Shown here in pieces: positions 25,877 to 34,252 of a stretch of 45,936 bases of DNA. Both the position numbers and the translations under genes were made by a program. The notes under the pieces are model-generated. The model ran no database searches. It was not told where the DNA came from and was given only the letters and a program-made list of their open reading frames with translations. Origin of the DNA: Nostoc sp. NMS7 (lineage in GTDB: Bacteria > Cyanobacteriota > Cyanobacteriia > Cyanobacteriales > Nostocaceae); NCBI RefSeq assembly GCF_017115085.1, contig NZ_JABXKJ010000208.1, positions 1-45,936 on the forward strand. The letters run 5' to 3'. The number at the start of each line of letters is the position of its first letter. Within the stretch, counting starts at the first letter, position 1.

Positions 25877-26593
25877 GTGAATATGACGAATAACAGCAAA
25901 GCCCCCACAAACACAATTGTGCGTAAATCTACTCGTCCAGCATTAGTAGGTGAGTTTCACATTCATATAGATGCTCAGACGCTTTCAACTCCTTTTGAAA
26001 AATTTCTGATCGAGACTCATAACTTTTGGAATTCCGACTTCTCAGGTCATCCCGAAGGACTTGCTCATCGTCCTCCAAAAAAGCATTTGACAATAAAAAC
26101 TAAATATGCCTCACAGCTTCGAGAAAACTTTGCTAGTATTCTCCGCTACTTAGAGGAGAATTCTGAAGCTATAGAAGGGTACATTGAGGCGGAATATATT
26201 CCCGTTGACGTAGAAATTAAGGAAAAATCTTTCAATCCAGAAATCGAAATTCCTTTTAAGCTTAACTTGGCATCTTTAGCACCTGGAACATTTCGTCAAG
26301 AGGAGCTGCACATTACTTTATCGCGGGAGCAGTCAGACCCAAGATTAATTAATTCCTTGCGAGATATGGGATTCTACTCAGTCTATATGGAAAAATCATT
26401 TGGGGAAGTAGAAATTTTTACTGCCCAAGGAACACGCAAAATAATTCGTCAGCTTTTGCCAGAGGTTATTACATATCTAACAGCAGTGGGGGGTGCCGTA
26501 CAGTGCAGCGTTAAAGAAGAAAGAATTATTCGCTGGTGGATGAGTTCACCAGAACTTCTACTGCCTTCTATTATCAACACTGTTGAGAGTTAA
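25877..26593 (+). CDS. Protein of unknown function, 236-238 residues
   Basis: The frame opens with GTG at 25877, and an ATG two codons later (25883) is equally possible. The first 25 residues are disordered and polar; then come GEFHIHIDAQTLSTPFEKFLIETHNFW and RPPKKHLTIKTKY. The middle shows VDVEIKEKSFNPEIEIPFKLNL, where a cysteine-free, mixed alpha/beta domain is likely. The last part (GEVEIFTAQGTRKIIRQLLPEVITYLTAVGG) looks like a second alpha/beta unit. The repeated GEFHIHID / EELHITLSREQSDP pattern hints at two related halves. No family recognised; next to it lies the GGDEF-EAL gene in the same direction, 238 bases on. Confidence 0.72.
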   Translation: MNMTNNSKAPTNTIVRKSTRPALVGEFHIHIDAQTLSTPFEKFLIETHNFWNSDFSGHPEGLAHRPPKKHLTIKTKYASQLRENFASILRYLEENSEAIEGYIEAEYIPVDVEIKEKSFNPEIEIPFKLNLASLAPGTFRQEELHITLSREQSDPRLINSLRDMGFYSVYMEKSFGEVEIFTAQGTRKIIRQLLPEVITYLTAVGGAVQCSVKEERIIRWWMSSPELLLPSIINTVES

Positions 26594-26831
26594 TTAGCTC
26601 TGTTTCATCACTGTAGTGGGAGTAATATTTAGAGTAGCTCCTATAAAATGCCAGCTAATCTAAAACCTTTGCTGCAACAAAGTTTTAGACTCTTCCGAAG
26701 GGTTTGATAGAACACCTAGCCGTAGTACCGTTACGTAGAATTCAAAATTAAGAAAGCTTACCAAATAAGGTTTTGACTTATTTTAAATGGTTGGTTTATT
26801 TGCGCCCTGCTGTACTGGTTAGAGTACAAGA

Positions 26832-29276
26832 ATGAAGGCTACTTTATATAACTGTAGCAGAATTCTTTACTCTAAAAGCCAGAATCTTGTGAAGAGTCAA
26901 CCCAATCTCATTTGTCGATTTATCCCATTACAAACTCGTTCAAACAGGATATCAGACATCCTGCATCGTTTGAGTTTGAGAAACAAAATTATTGGCGGCT
27001 ATGCTGTAGCTCTGAGCATTGCTGTAGGAGGAACGATCGCTGGATTGACCCTTGGCAATTACTACCAGCAACAAGCGAGTACCAGTCAAGACAGTGCTAA
27101 TCAACAAGGTCAGCTGTTGAGTGACTTGCAAGTAGCCATGCTTCGGACTCTACCTACCAGAGAGTTTGTACCTTTACTCAAAAAGCCGAAAGAGTTTGAG
27201 CAACACAAGTCGGAATTGCCTGAGCGAGCAGAAAAAATTAAGCAGCTGATCAACGAACTTCAGCGATCGCCACAAACCACAGCTACAAAAGACTTGGATC
27301 GTTTGTTGTCCAAAGATTATCAGGCGGCGGAAAAATTCTACCAACAGCTTGAAGTCTTGCTCAACCAGATAAAGCCGCAGATGTTACAACCACAATCAAG
27401 TGGTGCAACTAAGAAACTAATTACAGACTTTACAGGTAGCCCCGAATTTGGTGCAGTTGTTAGCTCTGCTTACGAGCTCACAACTTTTATTAAAAGTGCT
27501 GGAGAGCAAGAGAAAGAAGCAAAGTACGCCTTGACAAAAGCAGAAGACCTGCGAAACCAGATTATTCCTATCAGTATGGTACTCTCAGTCTTGTTCGCTG
27601 CTGTCTTAGCCTTCTCTACCAGTCGAGCGATCGCCCGGCCGATTGAAGCTGTGACTCAGGTTGCTCAACTTGTTAGTTCTTCATCAGATTTTACTTTGCG
27701 AGTTCCTGTCACTACATCAGATGAAATCGGTTTATTGTCAATATCCTTCAATAACCTCATCCAAACGATCGCAATTTACATTCAAAAACTTTCACAAAAG
27801 AATCAGAAACTAGAGCAAGCAGAAGAGGCGTTACGAATAGCTCATGATCAGCTAGAAAGTCGTGTGAGAGAACGAACAGCAGAACTAGCGAAAAAAAATC
27901 AGGAATTGCTAATTGAAGTTATAGAGCGTAAGCGAGCAGAATCACAACTGCTACATTTGGCATCTCACGATGCATTAACGGGGTTGCCAAACCGCACTTT
28001 ATTTATGAATAGCCTCAGAAATGCGATCGATTATTCAAAGCAGCATTCAGATTATTTATTTGCCGTGCTGTTTCTAGACTTAGATCGCTTCAAATTCATC
28101 AACGACAGCTTGGGACACATATTTGGTGACCAAGTACTGCTCACTATTGCTCAAAGGCTAAAGGAATGCCTGCGCTCTATAGATGTAGCTGCAAGGGTGG
28201 GAGGAGACGAGTTCACAATCCTATTGGGAGGAATTCAAGATGTCAACCACGTAGTACGCATGACTGAACAGATACAAGAAAAACTGGCACTTCCCATAAT
28301 TTTAGATGGGCAAGAAGTGTTTACCACAGTCAGTATTGGTATTGCCTTGAGCATCACAGATTATAACCAACCAGAAGACCTTCTGCGTAACGCCGACATT
28401 GCAATGTACCGAGCTAAGGCACAAGACAAGGTGCGCTACGAGATGTTTAATACTGATATGCATATTCAGGCAATGGCACACTTGCAGTTGGAGACCGCTC
28501 TGCGACGAGCTATTGAACGTCAGGAGTTTCGGATTCATTATCAACCAATTGTGTCACTCACTACCGGGAAGATAACTGGTTTTGAAGCACTGGTGCGGTG
28601 GCAGCATCCACAACGGGGTATTATTTTACCAGAAGATTTCCTGCCAACTGCTCAAGAAACTGGGCTGAGTATTTTAATTGATGAGTGGGTAATGCGTGAA
28701 GCATGCCGCCAGACACAGCAGTGGCAAGAGCGATTCCCTCCAAAATCAGGGAAGTTGGGTGAGCAAGCCTTGACGATTAGCGTCAATCTTTGTAGTTCTT
28801 GGTTCAGTCAACAAAAGCCACTGCTGCACATCAATCAAGTCTTACAGGAGACTAGTTTAGATATACAGAGTTTGAAATTGGAGATCACAGAAAGCGTAAT
28901 TATGGAAAACGGCGAGAATGTCACCACCACGTTAAATCTACTCAGAAATTTAGGAATTAAGTTGGCAATTGATGACTTTGGTACAGGCTATTCTTCATTA
29001 GGTCGCCTTCACCACTTTCCGATTCATGAGTTGAAGATTGACCGCTCCTTCGTTAGTGGAAGCAGTGTTGATGAAGGAAATTTAGATATTGTTGAGACAA
29101 TTGTCACCCTGTCTAAAAAAATAGGTGTAACTGTCACAGCAGAAGGCTTGGAAACGGCAGAACAATTAGCACTCCTGAGAGCAATGAAATGTGAATATGG
29201 CCAGGGAAACTTTTTCTCGAAGCCCTTGAACAGTTCGGCAGCAGAGGCTTTAATCGTGGCTAATCATCAGTGGTGA
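26832..29276 (+). CDS. Membrane GGDEF-EAL protein (c-di-GMP synthase/phosphodiesterase) with HAMP
   Basis: 814 residues. Two membrane helices (about 52-75 and 247-266) frame a helical periplasmic sensor domain; HAMP follows (about 266-320), then a coiled coil with VRERTAELAKKNQELL. GGDEF is intact at residues 457-461 and the product-inhibition site RSID lies five residues upstream (RxxD). The EAL domain has FEALVRWQHP (Glu585), the SVNLCSSW Asn, EITES, the DDFGTGYSSL metal pair, KIDRSFV, AEGLET and QGNFFSKPL. Both domains therefore look catalytically complete, so the protein could either make or destroy c-di-GMP depending on the sensed signal. The ligand of the periplasmic domain is unknown. 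Confidence 0.93.
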   Translation: MKATLYNCSRILYSKSQNLVKSQPNLICRFIPLQTRSNRISDILHRLSLRNKIIGGYAVALSIAVGGTIAGLTLGNYYQQQASTSQDSANQQGQLLSDLQVAMLRTLPTREFVPLLKKPKEFEQHKSELPERAEKIKQLINELQRSPQTTATKDLDRLLSKDYQAAEKFYQQLEVLLNQIKPQMLQPQSSGATKKLITDFTGSPEFGAVVSSAYELTTFIKSAGEQEKEAKYALTKAEDLRNQIIPISMVLSVLFAAVLAFSTSRAIARPIEAVTQVAQLVSSSSDFTLRVPVTTSDEIGLLSISFNNLIQTIAIYIQKLSQKNQKLEQAEEALRIAHDQLESRVRERTAELAKKNQELLIEVIERKRAESQLLHLASHDALTGLPNRTLFMNSLRNAIDYSKQHSDYLFAVLFLDLDRFKFINDSLGHIFGDQVLLTIAQRLKECLRSIDVAARVGGDEFTILLGGIQDVNHVVRMTEQIQEKLALPIILDGQEVFTTVSIGIALSITDYNQPEDLLRNADIAMYRAKAQDKVRYEMFNTDMHIQAMAHLQLETALRRAIERQEFRIHYQPIVSLTTGKITGFEALVRWQHPQRGIILPEDFLPTAQETGLSILIDEWVMREACRQTQQWQERFPPKSGKLGEQALTISVNLCSSWFSQQKPLLHINQVLQETSLDIQSLKLEITESVIMENGENVTTTLNLLRNLGIKLAIDDFGTGYSSLGRLHHFPIHELKIDRSFVSGSSVDEGNLDIVETIVTLSKKIGVTVTAEGLETAEQLALLRAMKCEYGQGNFFSKPLNSSAAEALIVANHQW

Positions 29277-29473
29277 TTATGGCAATTTTTTACACAGTTG
29301 CAGACAACGATTTCAACTAACAACAAATCTTATTCTGATGCTATTTACTTAACATAACTCAATGACTTAATCCGATTAACTGCTTGGTTTTTAGGAGAGC
29401 AGCAACTTATGCTGCATATGATTTTTGGAGTTCACCCTATTTCGGTTGATTCACTGAGTTTTTTTGTGCCTTT

Positions 29474-30811
29474 CTACGCTTGCAAATCTTGAACAATCCG
29501 AAAACCAGAGTGCTGATAAAAATTGGGACGAAACCAATTACGGTAATATTTTAAAGCTTCTGTACCATTAGTTATCCAACATCCCCCTAACATCATCTGA
29601 TGCTTAGTATCGAAAAAGATTGCAGAATTGTCTTTATAAAGAAAATGAGGTTCATATCCGGCAAGCGGGTTTAAATTATCACTCAACCATTCCCAAACAT
29701 TACCCCGTAAATCGTACAATCCAGAGTGACTTTTTGCACTTTCTAACATTCCGACGGGGCTAGGTGAGCCAAATTTGAAATTGAGATTGAAATTGTCTAT
29801 ATTTTCGATCAAACCGTTACCATAAGTTGCTAAATGGTACTCGGCTTCACTCATTAAACGAGTATTTTTACCTTGCCAACGACAATAAGCCATTGCTTCA
29901 TAATGATTGACTTCCACAGGCCAATCTAGGGGTAAGTCGATTTCATCAAACATGGCTCGATATTTGTAGCTGCCATTTTCATGTAACCAAAATTTTGGAC
30001 ATTGAATATTGTATTGAGTTTTCCAATTCCCAGATTCTTCATCCCAATATTCTTGATTTTCGTAACCACCAGCCTTGACAAAATAGATAAATTCGGCATT
30101 GGTAATCAGATATTTACTGGCGAAAAAGGGTGCAACTTCAACAGTGCGATCGCCATAATCAATATCCCATCCATAAGTCGAATCATCAAAGGCTTTTCCG
30201 AGTTTTACTATCCCACCAGCAACTTCGATCATATTGTTCTGAGCAGTGTAACCATTAAAAGGGGCATATTGCCAGTTTTGGGGACGTTTCACTCTCTCAA
30301 CTGGTAGTTGGCGAATTAACATCGAAGAGGTTTCAATGTGAATACGCTGGTGTTCAATCCCCATCATTAAAGCCCAAAGGGGATGAGTGGGATGAATTGG
30401 CAGAGTAATTGGAATGGTTTTAATTAGTTCGGAAATTACGGTATATGCTTGTTCTCGATACTCCCAAATTTGTGCAACTTGCGGCCATTCCAGATGAGCG
30501 ATCGCTTGATTTAATTCCTCTGGTATTTCTGGATCAACTCCAATTTCAAAGAGGATTTCATAGTCGGGATTGAGGCGTTTTTCTAATAATCCCACACTAA
30601 TTAATTTATTGATGTAGAAAACAGCCGCATGTCCCAAATAAAAAATCAGATGATTTCTCAGAGGATCGGGATTGAGATAAAATGTATCTTCCCCGACTAA
30701 ACTTTTCATCAGCATATCTTCCAGCTGCCAAGCATTCTTAAAGTAATCGAGGATAACTTGGCAATTACAAGTATCTAGTTTTGGCGGATAAGTAGAGTTA
30801 AAATTGTTCAT
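29474..30811 (-). CDS. OvoA-like 5-histidylcysteine sulfoxide synthase without methyltransferase domain
   Basis: 445 residues from ATG at 30811 (MNNFNSTYPPKLDTC); the frame opens 12 codons earlier. The N-terminal DinB-like part has PDPLRNHLIFYLGHAAVFYINKL and the iron motif H154-x3-H158-x-E160 within MMGIEHQRIHIETSS; the C-terminal half is the FGE-sulfatase (SUMF1) fold with RLMSEAEYHLA and DLRGNVWEWLSDN. This arrangement is shared with OvoA (ovothiol, step one: oxygen-dependent coupling of cysteine to histidine) and EgtB (ergothioneine). The wording of both blocks is nearer OvoA. Full OvoA proteins carry a C-terminal SAM methyltransferase of about 230 residues that is absent here. No egtD neighbour is seen. 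Confidence 0.82.
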   Translation of the reverse strand: MNNFNSTYPPKLDTCNCQVILDYFKNAWQLEDMLMKSLVGEDTFYLNPDPLRNHLIFYLGHAAVFYINKLISVGLLEKRLNPDYEILFEIGVDPEIPEELNQAIAHLEWPQVAQIWEYREQAYTVISELIKTIPITLPIHPTHPLWALMMGIEHQRIHIETSSMLIRQLPVERVKRPQNWQYAPFNGYTAQNNMIEVAGGIVKLGKAFDDSTYGWDIDYGDRTVEVAPFFASKYLITNAEFIYFVKAGGYENQEYWDEESGNWKTQYNIQCPKFWLHENGSYKYRAMFDEIDLPLDWPVEVNHYEAMAYCRWQGKNTRLMSEAEYHLATYGNGLIENIDNFNLNFKFGSPSPVGMLESAKSHSGLYDLRGNVWEWLSDNLNPLAGYEPHFLYKDNSAIFFDTKHQMMLGGCWITNGTEALKYYRNWFRPNFYQHSGFRIVQDLQA

Positions 30812-31239
30812 GGTGTCACTTAGATTGATATTTACAACAATGTACAAGATAAATATTTAATGCTCATTCAGAATTTTTAGAGATGTCATAATGTTAATCT
30901 TTTTAGTTTTCAATTGGATTCTTAAATATGACAAATTTAATATTTAATAGTAAGGCTTATTTCTCAGGAATTAATAGATATTATTATACTAAAATATGAT
31001 TATTTTACTGTACTTTAGTAATTCAATATTTATTAAATAGTTCAAGTATGGGCAATTCATGTAGTTTTAGCTGACCGCAGGGTATTGTCCCTATTTAGGC
31101 ATAATTAGATAAAATAAAATTCTAGTTCGTAGTCAGCGAGGAATCGCTCAAAACAAGGATTATCAGGACTAAGTTTTATTGATTCAATTCTGATTAATGT
31201 CTGTTATAAATGTCGCGCAACTAATTAGAGAAGCATACG
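30812..31239. other. AT-rich gap without a gene
   Basis: About 430 bases, very AT-rich, with stretches such as TTAATATTTAATAGTAAG. It carries the promoter of the OvoA-like gene. No frame on either strand is supported. Confidence 0.5.
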
Positions 31240-31294
31240 GCGATGCCTTCACAGTAGGCATCGCGGATTTTAGATTTAATCTAATCTAAAATCC
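31240..31294. terminator. Two tandem hairpins after pnp
   Basis: GCGATGCCT tcacagt AGGCATCGC (31240-31264, stem nine) and GGATTTTAGATT taatct AATCTAAAATCC (31265-31294, perfect 12-bp stem) abut each other 10 bases after the pnp stop codon. They probably end or stabilise the pnp transcript; there is no T-run, so 3'-end protection is the alternative. Confidence 0.65.
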
Positions 31295-31303
31295 CAAATC
31301 GAG

Positions 31304-33460
31304 TTACCGATTCACCGCCGCAGCTTCCCGTGCTGCTGCTGCTTGATCTGGGTGAATACCCAAGCGTGTGAGATTAATCCGACCTTTGTTATCAATTTCG
31401 CGCACTTTGATAATCACTTCATCGCCCACTGCGACTTCATCCTCAACTTTGCCAACGCGGTAATCAGCAAGTTGTGAAATATGGATCATACCTTCTTTTC
31501 CAGGCAAAAATTCCACAAATGCACCTATGGGTATAATCCGAGTGATACGTCCGGCATAGACATCGCCTTCGTTCAGCTTGCGGGTCATACCTTGGATGAT
31601 GTTTCTGGCTCTCTTGGCCTTGTTCTCATCCACAGCCGAAATTGTCACCGTGCCATCATCTTCGATGTCAATTTTAGCACCAGTTTCCTCTGTGATCCCT
31701 TTAATAGTCTTGCCTCCAGGACCGATGACCAGACCAATCATGTCTGAATCAATCTTGATTGTTAACAGACGTGGGGCATAAGGTGAGGTTTCGGTACGCG
31801 GCTGGTCAATGCAGGCGAGCATTTTCTCCAAAATGTGCAACCGGGCTGATTTAGCTTGGTGGACAGCTTGGGAAATAACGTCCAGCGACAGACCAGGGAT
31901 TTTCATATCCATTTGCAAGGCGGTAATCCCGACATCCGTGCCGGCAACTTTGAAGTCCATGTCACCCAAAAAGTCTTCAATGCCCTGAATGTCGGTCAGG
32001 ACTCGCACTTCGTCCCCTTCCTTAATCAGACCCATTGCTGCGCCACTGACGGGTTTGAGAATTGGCACACCAGCATCCATCAGGGCTAGGGTGGAACCGC
32101 ACACTGAACCCATTGAGGTGGAACCGTTGGAGGAAAGTACTTCCGATACGATCCGAATCACGTAGGGAAAATCTTCTTTTGACGGTAGTACAGGTATTAT
32201 CGCTCGCTCTGCTAATGCGCCGTGACCAATTTCGCGCCTTCCGGGAGTACGCAGTGGCTTGGTTTCCCCGACTGAGAAAGGCGGGAAGTTGTAATGATGC
32301 AGATAACGCTTGTGTTGATCTAGCTGCATGTCATCGTTAAGGTTTTGGGCATCCCCAGGTGTACCTAGAGTACAAGCGGATAATACCTGAGTTAGTTCCC
32401 GGTTAAATAAACCGCTCCCGTGGACTCGCTTTGGTAAGACATTAACTAAACAAGAAACAGGACGCACTTGATCGAGTTTGCGACCATCAACGCGAACGTT
32501 ATCTTCGATGATTTGCCGCCGCATGAAGTATTTGGTAATATCTTTAAAAGTGTTACCAAGTGCTTTGCTATTTGCAGTTGCGGCAACTCGAATTGGGTCT
32601 TCATGTGACAATTGGCTGATCGTCGTGGCAATTTCATCCTTGACGACATCTAAAGCTGCATCGCGTTCGGGTTTGGTGAAATGAAATTGAGAGAGGATTT
32701 TCTTGATCTGGCTGCTAGCGCGATCGCGGATATAATTTTCTAGCGTCTGGTCTACTTCTGGTGGTGCTGCTTCCACTATTACCAGACCCAGTTCTGCGAC
32801 TAAATCTTGCTGCGCTTTGATTAAGTCCCGCACTGCTTCATAACCAAAGTCAATTGCCTCGATAATATCTCGCTCTGGCAACTGATTGGCTCCCGCCTCC
32901 ACCATGATCACCCCATGTGGTGAACCGGCTACTACCAAATCCAAGTCTCCAGCTTCAATTTCTGCATAAGTGGGGTTAATTATGAAATCATCTCCCACTA
33001 AACCAACCCGCACTGCTGCCATTGGCCCATTAAAAGGAATCTGGGCAATTAGGGTAGCGATCGAAGCACCTGTAACTGCTAGGACATCGGGTGGTACTAA
33101 CTCATCCATCGACATCGTGATCGCAATAATTTGCAGGTCATCCCGTAGCCATGAGGGAAACAGGGGACGCATGGGACGGTCTATTAGACGGCTGGTGAGA
33201 ATTGTTTTTTCTGGGGGACGACCTTCCCGGCGCATAATCCCGCCGGGAATCCTACCTGCGGCATACAGCCTTTCTTCATAATCTACTGTAAGGGGAAGAA
33301 AATCAATGCCTTCTCTGGCTTGCGATCGCGTAGCCGTGACTAAAACGGATGTGTCCCCTGATTCTATCAACACCGACCCACCAGCCTGGGGAGCTAGTAA
33401 GCCTACTTTCAGTCGAATATCCCTACCATCGAAGGATATTGACTTATCAACTTCTGCCAT
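31304..33460 (-). CDS. pnp: Polyribonucleotide nucleotidyltransferase (PNPase)
   Basis: 718 residues, usual for the family. It degrades RNA 3'-to-5' with phosphate and in cyanobacteria also adds heteropolymeric tails. Domains: RNase PH 1 (about 1-150, GFLPLTVDYEERLYAAGRIPGG region), helical linker, RNase PH 2 (about 315-545, with the GHGALAERAI and SNGSTSMGSVCG catalytic blocks), KH (about 555-615, IGLVIGPGGKTIKGI), S1 (about 620-695, GDVYAGRITRIIPIGAFVEFLPGKEGMIHISQLADYRV). AGAAGGA lies about 12 bases upstream of the ATG. The C-terminus after S1 is short and Ala-rich. No rpsO precedes it, which differs from E. coli. Confidence 0.97.
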   Translation of the reverse strand: MAEVDKSISFDGRDIRLKVGLLAPQAGGSVLIESGDTSVLVTATRSQAREGIDFLPLTVDYEERLYAAGRIPGGIMRREGRPPEKTILTSRLIDRPMRPLFPSWLRDDLQIIAITMSMDELVPPDVLAVTGASIATLIAQIPFNGPMAAVRVGLVGDDFIINPTYAEIEAGDLDLVVAGSPHGVIMVEAGANQLPERDIIEAIDFGYEAVRDLIKAQQDLVAELGLVIVEAAPPEVDQTLENYIRDRASSQIKKILSQFHFTKPERDAALDVVKDEIATTISQLSHEDPIRVAATANSKALGNTFKDITKYFMRRQIIEDNVRVDGRKLDQVRPVSCLVNVLPKRVHGSGLFNRELTQVLSACTLGTPGDAQNLNDDMQLDQHKRYLHHYNFPPFSVGETKPLRTPGRREIGHGALAERAIIPVLPSKEDFPYVIRIVSEVLSSNGSTSMGSVCGSTLALMDAGVPILKPVSGAAMGLIKEGDEVRVLTDIQGIEDFLGDMDFKVAGTDVGITALQMDMKIPGLSLDVISQAVHQAKSARLHILEKMLACIDQPRTETSPYAPRLLTIKIDSDMIGLVIGPGGKTIKGITEETGAKIDIEDDGTVTISAVDENKAKRARNIIQGMTRKLNEGDVYAGRITRIIPIGAFVEFLPGKEGMIHISQLADYRVGKVEDEVAVGDEVIIKVREIDNKGRINLTRLGIHPDQAAAAREAAAVNR

Positions 33461-33561
33461 TCAGTTTTTTTTCCTTCTCTTTCGCTATTCTCTTTCTGTG
33501 GCAATCCTAACATTTATGCACTATGACTGACTTCTGGTACATACAAAGATAGATAAGTCGT

Positions 33562-34104
33562 TCAACCCAAAGCACGATACATGATCAGCGCGTCTACCAC
33601 TTGTTGTCCTAGCTTGGCTGCATGCGGAATCCGCCCAATGATCTCAAATCCTAACGACTGCCAAAGTGTAATTGAAGGTATATTAGTTTCAAAGACCAAA
33701 TTGAACATTACTGCCTCATAGCCAAGGTTAGCTGCTATCAAGAGCATCGCTTTTCCCATGAACCGCCCTATCCCCTGACCGCGTAACCCAGGTTGTACAA
33801 TAAAACCAGCGTTGCAAATATGACTACACCGACCGGGAAAGTTTGGTTTTAAATAAAACGCCGCTAATATTTCTTTTGGCTTGTGTGTAGCATCTTCAAC
33901 CGATGTCCTGATAACAAAGGCATCCTGACTCAACCAGTAAGCTGAAAATTCTGCCGGAGATAGAGGTTGCTTTTGGGGATAAGTTTTACCTTCAACAATT
34001 ACAACATTAAGTAATGCTCTTACAACCTCCTGTTCTTGAGGATGCATATAATCTAGTTCAACTAGTATCCCGCTTTTTAAAACTTGAACAAGGGGAAAAT
34101 CCAT
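33562..34104 (-). CDS. GNAT family N-acetyltransferase
   Basis: 180 residues. The acetyl-CoA loop is VQPGLRGQGIGRFMGKAML (residues about 104-122), and the C-terminal LWQSLGFEIIGRIPHAAKLG is the typical end of the fold. Eukaryote-like annotation such as L-azetidine-2-carboxylic acid acetyltransferase (Mpr1 type) is sometimes given to similar sequences, but I cannot support a substrate. It is 101 bases upstream of pnp on the same strand with no evident terminator between. Confidence 0.86.
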   Translation of the reverse strand: MDFPLVQVLKSGILVELDYMHPQEQEVVRALLNVVIVEGKTYPQKQPLSPAEFSAYWLSQDAFVIRTSVEDATHKPKEILAAFYLKPNFPGRCSHICNAGFIVQPGLRGQGIGRFMGKAMLLIAANLGYEAVMFNLVFETNIPSITLWQSLGFEIIGRIPHAAKLGQQVVDALIMYRALG

Positions 34105-34252
34105 TAATTAATAATCTTGATGCGGATGGATTGCGGAAATACTTATTATATGCAATATTTGCCGGAAAGATATTCGGTAAAAAATCTAAAAAGTAGAATA
34201 TTGGCAATTTGAATTATTTAATTTTGTTTGGGAAAATCTGAGTAGTTAGCAA

